NCBI RefSeq assembly: GCF_016888125.1
Contig: NZ_JACSWA010000535.1
Location: 1-56,985, forward strand
From: Spirulina sp. CCY15215
GTDB lineage: Bacteria; Cyanobacteriota; Cyanobacteriia; Cyanobacteriales; Spirulinaceae
Reading direction: 5' to 3'
Length of the DNA stretch: 56,985 nucleotides
Positions 36,237 to 44,234 of this stretch are shown piece by piece; position 1 is the stretch's first letter, and every line of letters begins with the position of its first letter. The notes below the pieces were generated by a model. It did no database searches. It was not told where the DNA came from and saw nothing but the letters and a program-made list of their open reading frames with translations. A program made the position numbers and the translations under genes.

Positions 36237-36659
36237 TTAATTTCCACTCACGTGAATGACAATTTGACGATGATGAGGATTTTGGCGATGTTCCCAAAGA
36301 TAAATTCCTTGCCAAGTTCCTAAAACTAATTTTCCTTCCGAAATAGGAATTTGTTCCGAGGTTCGTGTCAAAGCAGAACGAATGTGAGCAGGCATATCGT
36401 CATCACCTTCTGCATTGTGAATATAACTTTTCCCATCTTCGGGAACAAGTTGGCTAAAAAAGTTGGCTAAGTCTTTGAGAACGTCGGGATCGGCATTTTC
36501 TTGAATCACTAAACTGGCAGAAGTATGACGAACAAAAATTGTACATAAACCAATTTTTACCCCAGATTCAGAAACTAAATCTTGGATTGGATATGTGATG
36601 TTATGAAAGGATTTTCCTGTTGTCTTAACTTTAAGAATTTTTTGCAATACTTTAGACAT
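36237..36659 (-). CDS. YjbQ family protein (secondary thiamine-phosphate synthase)
   Basis: 140 residues of UPF0047/YjbQ. LCTIFVRHTSASLVIQENADPDV is the family signature with metal-binding His. SYIHNAEGDDDMPAHIRSAL adds His and acidic ligands. LVLGTWQGIYLWEHR is the C-terminal signature. YjbQ can complement ThiE loss in E. coli, hence the name, but its true reaction is uncertain. Length matches the family. It is a single gene, 136 bp from the start of the sugar transferase. Confidence 0.92.
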   Translation of the reverse strand: MSKVLQKILKVKTTGKSFHNITYPIQDLVSESGVKIGLCTIFVRHTSASLVIQENADPDVLKDLANFFSQLVPEDGKSYIHNAEGDDDMPAHIRSALTRTSEQIPISEGKLVLGTWQGIYLWEHRQNPHHRQIVIHVSGN

Positions 36660-36708
36660 AAATACCCTAAAAAGAAACTTATGTAAATATTATACTGCTT
36701 ATAACTCC

Positions 36709-36833
36709 TTAAAACTTTAAATTTAAGATGGCGATCGCTTTTTCTAAGACTTCCTCGGGATCGAAAGGCTTCGTCATATATAAATCTGCACCAACTTCTT
36801 CACCTTTTTGTTTAACGGAACTCTTAACCTTTT
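36709..36833 (-). pseudogene. 3' fragment of a response regulator receiver domain
   Basis: Reverse-strand translation between an in-frame stop near 36834 and a stop at 36709 reads KQKGEEVGADLYMTKPFDP then EEVLEKAIAILNLKF. This is the last third of a CheY-like receiver (conserved Lys in MTKPF and the final helix). The phospho-Asp half is absent and no start codon with an RBS is seen. It is a decayed remnant lying just downstream of the SET-domain gene. Confidence 0.7.
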
Positions 36834-36900
36834 AAAGATAACATCATGGTTTTATCTTGGCAAAAGAGTTTATTTTGAACTCCTGAAAAACCGTCAATCT

Positions 36901-37293
36901 TTAATTTAATAGAGTCTTCAAGCCCAAGCGTTCAAAATAGGTATTATCAAAGCAATTGTAATCAGACAAAAGTTCTTCTCCTTCTTGGATATCGCGTGCC
37001 GCTATATCCTCTCTTGGAGTGGAAAGAATGTTAGGATCATTGGATGAGTGATTAATAAATCGCTGGTCATCAAAGCAGAGAATATGTTTTTGCAAATCTT
37101 GGTCATAGTAAGCATACTTAAGAACTTGCTCTTTAGCAGGCAGAGACATTCTATCAATCTCCTCAGTGCTGTAGGCGATATCAAAATCAGGATTATAGCG
37201 CCATGTAAATGTTCCTTTAGGAATGAATTGTGCTGCAAAAAGTCCAATTCCGTGAATACTACTAGATCCTAGAGTGGTATAAACAAGTAACAT
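36901..37293 (-). CDS. SET domain-containing protein (putative lysine methyltransferase)
   Basis: 130 residues, essentially a bare SET domain. SSIHGIGLFAAQFIPKGTFTWRY is the N-terminal G-x-G SAM-binding region, FINHSSNDPNI the N-H-S knot motif, and GEELLSDYNCFD the ELxxDY motif with the catalytic Tyr. SET enzymes methylate lysines and are mainly eukaryotic, but small bacterial SET proteins occur. The substrate is unknown. No pre-SET or post-SET cysteine cluster is present. The ATG at 37293 directly starts the fold. It lies between the receiver fragment and a repeat copy, inside an accessory-looking region. Confidence 0.85.
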   Translation of the reverse strand: MLLVYTTLGSSSIHGIGLFAAQFIPKGTFTWRYNPDFDIAYSTEEIDRMSLPAKEQVLKYAYYDQDLQKHILCFDDQRFINHSSNDPNILSTPREDIAARDIQEGEELLSDYNCFDNTYFERLGLKTLLN

Positions 37294-37444
37294 AAATATT
37301 TTTTTCTTGTCTTGAATTTACATTTTGAAAGTAACAGGAACTACAGGTCAATGTCAATAACAGAATAGTGCAAATTACGATTTTGCGATCGCAAACATCA
37401 AGCAATCCAAAAAATAACTCCAGAAGCTAAGTACAGAACAAAAA

Positions 37445-37498
37445 GCGTTCTTTAATTCGGTATATTGGTTCATGGGGTTTCTGACAGAGATGCTCAAT
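37445..37498 (+). repeat. 54-bp repeat, copy A (inverted relative to copy B)
   Basis: By hand alignment, 50 of 54 bases match the reverse complement of 41832-41885; the shared core includes GGTTTCTGACAGAGATGCTC. It lies in the 305-bp gap between the SET gene and the MATE gene, which has no other feature that I see. Confidence 0.85.
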
Positions 37499-37598
37499 AT
37501 GGTACTATCCCGAACCCACCCCTTCATTTGCTGGGATTGAAAATTACATTTTAGTCTCACTTAAACTCATATATCTTCAGGATTTTTCAATATTTCTC

Positions 37599-38993
37599 AT
37601 GCAAAACACTTTTTTGTCATCAGATTTGTGGCAATCTAAACTGTTTTCTGAACTGCGCCTTCTTTTGAATTTAGCGATACCTCTTTCAGCCAGTCAACTG
37701 ATTCAGGCCAGCATCAGCACCGTCGATACTATCATGATGGGGATGCTGGGTAGTCAAATTCTGGCGGCTGGTGCTTTAGGTGCGATTTCGTTTTATACTT
37801 TAACATTTACTTGTTACGGACTGATACGATCGCTCAATGTCTTTGTAGCAGAGGCTTTTGGCGCTAAGGATGTTGAGAAAATTCCTCGCATTGTTGCCCA
37901 AGGATTTTGGCTGGCGGGATTTCTCTGTTTGCCCATTATGCTCCTGTTGTGGTACGCTCCTACTCTGCTTCTCTGGATCGGTCAAAAAGCAGCAATTGTT
38001 GCTTTGGCACAAATCTATTTTCACGCTATTGTCTGGAGCATTCCGGCGATCTTGAGTCTCTACATTATGGAACAAGTGGCAAGCGCTCTTAATATACCCA
38101 AGATCGTGACGACAATTATGTTCTGTGGTGCAATTGTGAATGGAATTGCCGATTATGGACTGATTTTTGGTAGTTGGGGTTTACCTACCCTGGGAATTGC
38201 TGGAGTGGGTTGGGCTAGTACCATCGTCTTTTGGTTGATGGCGATCGCGGCGATCGCCATCATTAGATATCAACTGCGAGACTACCGAATTTTTAGTGAG
38301 ATTCTGCACTTCGATCGCCAGTTATTCGGGGAAATCCTACAAATCGGTTGGCCTGTATCTTTACAAAATGCAGCCGATTTAGGATTGCCCACAGTGACGA
38401 CATTATTAATGGGATATTTAGGTGCAGCAACCCTTTCAGCGAATGAAATTGCCTTTCAGACTAATGAAATCTTATTCCTCATCCCCGTTGGACTGAGCTA
38501 TGCTTTAACCATACGAGTGAGCCAAAGTTCCGGAGAAAAAAAGTGGGACAATATTCCTCGCGTTGTGGGAATTGGGGTAGCGATCGCCATCTTGGTTTCA
38601 GGTTTAGCCAGTTTAGGATTGGGATTCTTTCCCGATCGCTTCATCTGGATTTATTTAGATTTGAACGATCCAGCCAATCTCGAAACCGTGGCGATCGCTC
38701 GTTTGCTCTTACCCGTGACTGCGGTTTTTCAATTCGTTTTCAGTCTTAATTTAATCGCCAATGGAATTTTATTGGGTTTAAAAGATACGCGCATTCCCAT
38801 GTTTATTAATCTGTTGTCCTACTGGGTAATTGGTGCAGTTAGTGCCTATATCCTTGGGTTTATCCTGGGAAGAGGAATCTATGGTTTTTGGTGGGGACTC
38901 ACATTAGGATGGACAATGGCCACTATTTTTCTTGGCATCCGTTTTTATCAGCGATTACTGCTTCTTATCAAAGAACCTGATACTATTGATTAA
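37599..38993 (+). CDS. MATE family efflux transporter
   Basis: 464 residues with 12 hydrophobic segments in two six-helix halves. LNLAIPLSASQLIQASISTVDTIMMGMLG is the MATE N-terminus and IGWPVSLQNAADLGLPTVTTLLMGYLG its counterpart in the second half. Such pumps export cationic drugs or secondary metabolites in exchange for Na+ or H+. A methyltransferase gene follows 37 bp downstream on the same strand, so export and modification may be linked. It is the first gene of a cassette bracketed by 54-bp inverted repeats. Confidence 0.93.
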   Translation: MQNTFLSSDLWQSKLFSELRLLLNLAIPLSASQLIQASISTVDTIMMGMLGSQILAAGALGAISFYTLTFTCYGLIRSLNVFVAEAFGAKDVEKIPRIVAQGFWLAGFLCLPIMLLLWYAPTLLLWIGQKAAIVALAQIYFHAIVWSIPAILSLYIMEQVASALNIPKIVTTIMFCGAIVNGIADYGLIFGSWGLPTLGIAGVGWASTIVFWLMAIAAIAIIRYQLRDYRIFSEILHFDRQLFGEILQIGWPVSLQNAADLGLPTVTTLLMGYLGAATLSANEIAFQTNEILFLIPVGLSYALTIRVSQSSGEKKWDNIPRVVGIGVAIAILVSGLASLGLGFFPDRFIWIYLDLNDPANLETVAIARLLLPVTAVFQFVFSLNLIANGILLGLKDTRIPMFINLLSYWVIGAVSAYILGFILGRGIYGFWWGLTLGWTMATIFLGIRFYQRLLLLIKEPDTID

Positions 38994-39030
38994 AACCTTG
39001 TTAGCCAATTTACTTAGACTTGCGATCGCA

Positions 39031-39900
39031 ATGGATGCCCTTAAACTTCTTCAATCTGCCCTAGAGGATAAACGTCTCAATCTCATCGACAATTTTCTCA
39101 TATTGACCGATCGATTGGATTATCAAGCACTCGATCAAGTCTTCCCCATTTTTGCCGAACAGCAATTTTTTCTTGATGAACTCAGGCAGGATAAAATGCA
39201 AAATGCTGAGGTATTGGAGATTGGTTTGGGATCGGGAGTCTTGTCAATTGCTGCTATTTCTAAGGGAGCTAAAAGCGTAACAGCACTGGAGATTAACCCT
39301 AGGGCCAAAAACTTTGCTGGCTTTAATTTTATCCTCAATGGAGTGGAAGATAAAATTACAGTTCTCGACGGTCAAGAAAAGATTTGGCAACCAGTACAAG
39401 AACGACAGTTTGATTATATTATCTCGAATCCTCCTTTTGAGCCGACCCCCCCTGGGATGGATTACTTCTATCACTCAGCTGCTGGACCTTATGGACTCGA
39501 CTTTCTCGACAAAATTTTTGCTCGTTTGGATGAATATTTAAAAGAAGATGGTCATGCCCAAATTGTCACTGCTGCACCGGGAAACCAAGAAAAACCTACT
39601 CTTTTGTTAGATTTGATTCAAAAGTATTTGTCCGGCACAACCACCGTTTTGCTTAATCCTTATGTTCTGACTTTTGATGAGGTTATGGACGATCTCGCTA
39701 ACTTGAAGATAGGCACGATAGAACAGATCGATGGTTTACGGCAAAAGGCAAAAGAGGATAGTATCACTCATATTCACCTTTGCGTCATTCACTACGAAAA
39801 GGGTTTAAAGAATATTGAGGTTAAATCTTCTCAAAAGATCTACGAACAATATTGGGAAATTCCTGTCCCTGAATATCAACTTAAACCTTGTTTAAGTTAA
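39031..39900 (+). CDS. SAM-dependent methyltransferase (NPPF motif, small-molecule or protein N-methylation type)
   Basis: 289 residues from the ATG at 39031; the longer frame overlaps MATE and is unlikely. The Rossmann SAM motif is VLEIGLGSGVLSIAAISKGA, with acidic motif II in VTALEINPRA. YIISNPPFEPTPPG holds the NPPF motif found in methyltransferases acting on planar nitrogen (PrmC, RsmC, N6-adenine enzymes). AAGPYGLDFLDKIFARLDEYL follows. The target is not readable. With MATE upstream and a convergent carbamoyltransferase it may tailor a natural product, but that is inference. Confidence 0.8.
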   Translation: MDALKLLQSALEDKRLNLIDNFLILTDRLDYQALDQVFPIFAEQQFFLDELRQDKMQNAEVLEIGLGSGVLSIAAISKGAKSVTALEINPRAKNFAGFNFILNGVEDKITVLDGQEKIWQPVQERQFDYIISNPPFEPTPPGMDYFYHSAAGPYGLDFLDKIFARLDEYLKEDGHAQIVTAAPGNQEKPTLLLDLIQKYLSGTTTVLLNPYVLTFDEVMDDLANLKIGTIEQIDGLRQKAKEDSITHIHLCVIHYEKGLKNIEVKSSQKIYEQYWEIPVPEYQLKPCLS

Positions 39901-39914
39901 CTGAACAAAAATAT

Positions 39915-39954
39915 AATTACTGCCAATTTAACTTGAGTTAAATTGGAGGTAATT
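39915..39954. terminator. Bidirectional hairpin
   Basis: Arms AATTAC-CCAATTTAACT and AGTTAAATTGG-GTAATT (two 2-base internal mismatches) enclose a 2-base loop between the convergent methyltransferase and carbamoyltransferase genes. A/T-rich sequence lies on both sides. Confidence 0.6.
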
Positions 39955-40009
39955 ACCGATCGCAGGTTCTCGCGATTGCCGTCAAATCTAGGCTTCAGCA
40001 AATTTAGAA

Positions 40010-41740
40010 TTACTTCCTAACTAAAAAATCGCCAATTGCGAGATAATCAATCTTAGTTTTGAGAAAAGTCTTAACTGCATCTTCTGGGCTACAAACAATA
40101 GGTTCCGTGTCATTAAACGAAGTATTTAAAACTAAAGGAACGCCCGTTATTTGATAAAATGCTTGGATTAATCGGTGATATTTGGGATTGAGTTGTTGAT
40201 TCACTACTTGAACTCGGCTCGTTCCATCCACGTGCAGGATAGCAGGAATTAAACTTTGTTTGTCTTCTATAGCACTACAAGCAAATAACATGAAACCTAG
40301 AGCTAAAGAATCTCCCGGAAGTTTAAACCAATCCTGAGCATATTCCTCCAATACAGAAGGGGCAAAAGGTCGAAAATCTTCCCGATGCTTCACCTTTTGA
40401 TTCATTATTTCCCTCATATTCGGATTTCTTGGATCTGCCACTAAACTCCGATTTCCCAAGGCACGAGGACCAATTTCCATCTTTCCTTGAAACCAGCCGA
40501 TTACATTGCCTTCAGAGATTAATTTAGCAGTCATCTCTTCTATATTGTCAACTTGGGAATATTGAAGCTGATTGCGATCGAGAACAGTTTGAATTTCTTC
40601 TGAAGAATAGTCCGGACCCAAATAGGGGGTTTTCATTATGTACGATCGCGGTTTCCTTAAAGTTTGATTCCAAATACAATAAGCTGCTCCAATTGCCGTT
40701 CCTGCATCGTGGGCAGCCGGTTGAATATAGAGATTTTTAAAAGGACTTTTCTCTTGTAATATCTGGTTGGAAACACAATTTAAAGCAACACCACCTGCCA
40801 GACAAAGATTGGGACTCTGGACGCGATCGTAGAGATAGTTGGCAATATTTAAGAGAATTATGTCCGTTAGATTTTGTAACGCTAAAGCAATATCTGCGTG
40901 TTTTTGTTCGAGTTTCTCATTGAGTTTTCGCTTCTGTAAACCGAAGAGATTTTCCAATTCGCTGCAATCGTCGGTAAAGTCATTATCTTGTAAAACTTCC
41001 GGATCGATTGTAAATATTGGCCCTTGAACCTTAACAAATGTTTTGAACATTTCTAAATATTCTTGATCTTCTTTGCCATAGGCAGCTAATCCCATAACTT
41101 TAGTTGCATCATATTTGCTAAAACCCATTAGGACAGATATGGTTTCCCAGAGAGTGCCGAGACTATCTGGATAGCAAGCGATCGCTTCGATCTCCGAGAG
41201 AATATTGTCTTTTCCTCGGTAGAGTGTCGTTGATTCTACTTCACCAATACCATCCACCACTAAAACAGCAGCTTCTGAATAAGGAGAAACAAAATAAGCA
41301 CTTCCTGCGTGACATAAATGGTGAGGAAGCCACAAAAACTTATCTGCAATATCTTCCTGAGCTAACTGGCTCAATTTGTAGGGAATATCTTTGAGTTTGC
41401 CCTCGAAGATTTCTTCTCCTTCAATGGTTCCCCATCCTTCTTTTCTCTCTCCTGGTATCGTGGCTGATTTATCCAGTTGTGTAGCCCATTTTTTCGGCTC
41501 GAAGGAATAGCCAATGAAATTAATGTCATTCCATGTTATATCAGCCTCCTTTAAGCAAAATGAGATAGCATTAACCGGCAATATATCTGGATTATCAACA
41601 CTGGCCAGCTTTGCGTGTTTGACTCGAGTAAACCGCTCTTCTTCAACTGCGGCGATAATTTGACCATCTTTGAGCAAACAGGCTGAGGATTCGTGATAGA
41701 CGCAATTAATACCCAAAATGTAGGAGTTAGAATCAACCAT
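40010..41740 (-). CDS. O-carbamoyltransferase (NodU/CmcH/TobZ family)
   Basis: 576 residues. The N-terminal ASKHA/Kae1-like domain starts ILGINCVYHESSACLLKDG, has the metal-binding LPHHLCHAGSAYFVSPY and the phosphate motif VVDGIGE. CLAGGVALNCVSNQIL and the C-terminal carbamoyl-transfer region (EIGPRALGNRSLVADPR, FRPFAPSVLEEY, PLVLNTSFNDTEPIV) complete the family. It makes a carbamoyl-adenylate from carbamoyl phosphate and ATP and transfers the carbamoyl group to a hydroxyl of a sugar or antibiotic. Related enzymes act on Nod factors, cephamycin, tobramycin and, in cyanobacteria, saxitoxin (SxtI). The acceptor here is unknown. It converges on the methyltransferase. Confidence 0.93.
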   Translation of the reverse strand: MVDSNSYILGINCVYHESSACLLKDGQIIAAVEEERFTRVKHAKLASVDNPDILPVNAISFCLKEADITWNDINFIGYSFEPKKWATQLDKSATIPGERKEGWGTIEGEEIFEGKLKDIPYKLSQLAQEDIADKFLWLPHHLCHAGSAYFVSPYSEAAVLVVDGIGEVESTTLYRGKDNILSEIEAIACYPDSLGTLWETISVLMGFSKYDATKVMGLAAYGKEDQEYLEMFKTFVKVQGPIFTIDPEVLQDNDFTDDCSELENLFGLQKRKLNEKLEQKHADIALALQNLTDIILLNIANYLYDRVQSPNLCLAGGVALNCVSNQILQEKSPFKNLYIQPAAHDAGTAIGAAYCIWNQTLRKPRSYIMKTPYLGPDYSSEEIQTVLDRNQLQYSQVDNIEEMTAKLISEGNVIGWFQGKMEIGPRALGNRSLVADPRNPNMREIMNQKVKHREDFRPFAPSVLEEYAQDWFKLPGDSLALGFMLFACSAIEDKQSLIPAILHVDGTSRVQVVNQQLNPKYHRLIQAFYQITGVPLVLNTSFNDTEPIVCSPEDAVKTFLKTKIDYLAIGDFLVRK

Positions 41741-41831
41741 GATTTTTCTTTATTTTTCTTTGAGTTGAGATAGCTACTTTTTTACTCAATACAGGACAAA
41801 AGACTTGAAAAGAAGAGCAGAATGGGGTTTC

Positions 41832-41885
41832 ATTGAGCATCTCTGTCAGAAACCTCATTAGCCAATATAACGAATTAAAGAACGC
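41832..41885 (-). repeat. 54-bp repeat, copy B
   Basis: Reverse-complement partner of 37445-37498 (50 of 54 identical). This copy is itself flanked by a perfect 9-bp inverted repeat, AATGGGGTT at 41821-41829 and AACCCCATT at 41891-41899, giving a 79-bp MITE-like unit upstream of the carbamoyltransferase gene. Confidence 0.85.
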
Positions 41886-41991
41886 TCTGCAACCCCATTT
41901 GGGATAGCATGGAGCGAGAGTCTTTTTCGTCTCTTGCGTCCATCTTCCCCACCTTAATAGTTATTCTCATTACTCCCAATAACAATTGCTC

Positions 41992-42129
41992 CTAAAATTG
42001 TCTCTCTTCCTTTAAAGAATGCAAGCGATCGCGGTTGGTAGGTTGAATATTATGAACGGGTAAAGTAAAGAAAAATGTACTGCCTTGACCTAACTCGCTT
42101 TTTACGTTGTATAATCTTCCAATAGTTTG
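41992..42129 (-). pseudogene. 3' fragment of a histidine kinase
   Basis: The reverse-strand frame between stops reads QTIGRLYNVKSELGQGSTFF, followed by FTLPVHNIQP. This is the G2 box and last strand of a HATPase_c domain (E-L-G-x-G-S-T-F-x-F-x-L-P). All upstream parts (H box, N and G1 boxes) are missing; the DUF29 gene begins there on the other strand. It is non-functional. With the receiver fragment at 36709 it brackets the SET/MATE/carbamoyltransferase region. Confidence 0.72.
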
Positions 42130-42148
42130 CTAATAATTGGTGAAAATA

Positions 42149-42598
42149 ATGAATCCGATCGCTTATGAAACAGATTTTTATGGCTGGACGCAACAACAGG
42201 CTCAACTCTTAAAAAACAGAGATTTCGATCGCATAGATTGGCATCATATTACTGAAGAAATTGAAGACATGGGGCGTTCTGAAAAAAGAGAATTAGGCAG
42301 TAGATTAGAAGTTCTCATTATGCACCTATTAAAATGGCAATTTCAACCGAATTTACGTTCTAGGAGTTGGCAATTAACGATTAAAGAGCAACGCCTTCGC
42401 TTAGAAACACTCTTAGCAGAAAATCCCAGTCTTAAGTATAGCCTAGACGACGTGAAAGAAAAGATTTATCCCCTTGCGATCGTCAGTGCAGAAAAAGAAA
42501 CAGGTTTATCCTCCTTCCCTGCAACTTGTCCTTATGACTTAACACAAATATTATCTCCCCAATTTTTGCCAATAGTTGACGATGCTGGTGAATTTTAA
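42149..42598 (+). CDS. DUF29 domain-containing protein
   Basis: 149 residues from MNPIAYETDFYGWTQQQAQLL, the standard DUF29 opening. It is followed by RDFDRIDWHHITEEIEDMG, LGSRLEVLIMHLLKWQFQP and SWQLTIKEQRLRL. The family is very common in cyanobacteria, often multi-copy, all-helical, with unknown function. No partner is evident; crcB follows after 67 bp on the same strand. The ATG at 42149 is preferred to a GTG-like start 12 bases earlier. Confidence 0.88.
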   Translation: MNPIAYETDFYGWTQQQAQLLKNRDFDRIDWHHITEEIEDMGRSEKRELGSRLEVLIMHLLKWQFQPNLRSRSWQLTIKEQRLRLETLLAENPSLKYSLDDVKEKIYPLAIVSAEKETGLSSFPATCPYDLTQILSPQFLPIVDDAGEF

Positions 42599-42665
42599 GG
42601 CTAATAATATGGCAAGAAATCGAGCGTTGGGAAAACTGATTATTGTATTGTTATGAGGTCATTCA

Positions 42666-43034
42666 ATGCAAAACCTTCTGATTATTTTCTTTTCTGGTGG
42701 ACTGGGAAGTATCAGTCGATATCTAGTTGGAACTTGGATCGGCGATCGCTGGCAAAGTAATTTGCCTCTAGGAACATTTGCTGTTAACATTATCGGCTGT
42801 TTTTTAATTGGTTTTTTTGTAGGAATCATTGAACGCTATCGCTTATCTCAGGGTTGGAGTTTATTATTTTTAACGGGTTTTTGTGGGGGTTTTACTACCT
42901 TTTCTTCTTTTATTTACGAGCAAAGTCTCTCTTACAAAGAGAAAGCCTACTTCGATCTGATATTATATTTAACATTAAGTGTTTTTATGGGCTTGATGGC
43001 AACATTATTGGGACTGGAATTAGCCAAAAAATGA
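42666..43034 (+). CDS. crcB: Fluoride efflux transporter CrcB/Fluc
   Basis: 122 residues with four hydrophobic helices. GGLGSISRYLVGTWI, then PLGTFAVNIIGCFLIGFF, then GFCGGFTTFSSFIYE are the Fluc signatures (the conserved Asn of VNIIG and the Phe-box region GGFTTFSSF). The protein forms a dual-topology dimer conducting F- out of the cell. Members of this length function as homodimers unless paired genes occur; only one copy is here. I saw no crcB-motif fluoride riboswitch in the 67 bp upstream. Confidence 0.93.
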   Translation: MQNLLIIFFSGGLGSISRYLVGTWIGDRWQSNLPLGTFAVNIIGCFLIGFFVGIIERYRLSQGWSLLFLTGFCGGFTTFSSFIYEQSLSYKEKAYFDLILYLTLSVFMGLMATLLGLELAKK

Positions 43035-43196
43035 AGGATAAATTGGTTCTCTATTACCACTAAACTCTTAAATAGATGCCGATCGCTATCATAGATTTAC
43101 AAATTTGAGATGCACCCAATATGGCGATCGCGATCGAACTTTCGGTACTGATGTCGATCTCTGCTTTAATGGGTAATAGATAGTAATAACCTGAGT

Positions 43197-43217
43197 TGCT
43201 AGTTATAAAAACTAGCA
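43197..43217 (+). promoter_or_regulatory. Hairpin or operator upstream of the epimerase gene
   Basis: TGCTAGTT, a 5-base loop, then AACTAGCA: a perfect 8-bp stem 45 bp before the epimerase ATG, in the 227-bp gap after crcB. It could be the end of the crcB transcript or a repressor site. No T run follows. Confidence 0.35.
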
Positions 43218-43261
43218 AATTGAGTTAATAGTAGCTGCACAACTAAAAAAAAGGAGAGAAA

Positions 43262-44194
43262 ATGCGAATTTTAATCATGGGTGGAACTCGTTTTATTGGC
43301 GTAGCTTTAACAAAAATTCTGGTCGATCGCGGTCATGAAGTGGTATTATTCAACCGAGGCAGTAAACCTGCACCAGTAGAAGGAATTACACAAATTCATG
43401 GCGATCGCCAAAACACCAATGAGCTAAAAGATAAACTCAAAAATGAGCATTTTGATGCTATTTTTGACAATAATGGGCGAGAATTAAGCGATACAAAACC
43501 CCTTGTTGAATTATTTAAAGATAAAGTCGAGCATTTTGTTTATGTTAGTTCTGCTGGAGTCTATTTAAAATCCCAACAAATGCCTCATATTGAAGGGGAT
43601 CCCGTCGATCCTCAAAGTCGTCACAAAGGGAAACATGAAACAGAAAGTTATCTCAAACAAATAGGACTCCCTTGGACTTCTGTGCGTCCGGTTTATATTT
43701 ATGGTCCCAGCAATTATAATGATGTTGAAGCGTGGTTTTTCGATCGCATTGTCCGCGATCGACCCATTCCTATTCCAGGAGATGGTTTAGCAATTACACA
43801 ATTGGGTCATATCAAAGATTTAGCAACAGCAATGGCTGCTATTTTAGGTAATGACAAAGCAAAAGGACAAATTTATAATATTTCCGGCGATCGCTATATT
43901 ACCTTGAAAGGATTAGCTTTAGCTTGTACAGAAGCAACCGGAAAGTCAACCGATGAAATTAAATTAGTTCATTTCGATCCGAAGCAATTTGACTTTGGCA
44001 AACGCAAGGCTTTCCCTTTACGAGTACAGCATTTCTTTACTGATATTCACAAAGCGAAAACAGAATTAAATTGGCAACCCGAATTCGATCTTGTTGCTGG
44101 CTTAAAAGACTCTTTTAACAAAGATTATTTAATATCAGGACGCAACAAAAAAGAGATTGATTTCTCTCTGGATAACGAGATTTTAAAAGCCTGA
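43262..44194 (+). CDS. NAD-dependent epimerase/dehydratase family protein, CSP41-like
   Basis: 310 residues. ILIMGGTRFIGVALTKILVDRG is the extended-SDR dinucleotide motif and EVVLFNRG the second strand. VYVSSAGVY is present, but the usual YxxxK is replaced by a KGKHETESYL-type segment, as in the plastid RNA-binding protein CSP41 and its cyanobacterial relatives. RPVYIYGPSNYNDVEAWFFDRI and GQIYNISGDRYITLKGLA are close to those proteins. It may be an RNA-associated protein rather than a sugar epimerase. A strong AGGAG lies just before the ATG. Confidence 0.85.
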   Translation: MRILIMGGTRFIGVALTKILVDRGHEVVLFNRGSKPAPVEGITQIHGDRQNTNELKDKLKNEHFDAIFDNNGRELSDTKPLVELFKDKVEHFVYVSSAGVYLKSQQMPHIEGDPVDPQSRHKGKHETESYLKQIGLPWTSVRPVYIYGPSNYNDVEAWFFDRIVRDRPIPIPGDGLAITQLGHIKDLATAMAAILGNDKAKGQIYNISGDRYITLKGLALACTEATGKSTDEIKLVHFDPKQFDFGKRKAFPLRVQHFFTDIHKAKTELNWQPEFDLVAGLKDSFNKDYLISGRNKKEIDFSLDNEILKA

Positions 44195-44200
44195 AATCCT

Positions 44201-44228
44201 GTAGCGACGTTGCCTGCAACGTCGCTAC
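44201..44228. terminator. Perfect 13-bp hairpin between convergent genes
   Basis: GTAGCGACGTTGC, CT, GCAACGTCGCTAC: a 13-bp perfect stem with a 2-base loop, followed on the forward strand by CGTTTTT. It lies 6 bp after the epimerase stop and 6 bp before the reverse-strand channel-fusion gene's stop, so it serves both. Confidence 0.8.
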
Positions 44229-44234
44229 TCGTTT

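Noticed and set aside
37599-41740. A saxitoxin (sxt) gene cluster.
   Set aside because: Only transporter and carbamoyltransferase types are shared; no sxtA, sxtG or other core genes are present.
42599-42665. Possible fluoride riboswitch before crcB.
   Set aside because: The 67-bp gap lacks the conserved crcB-motif sequences and has little structure.
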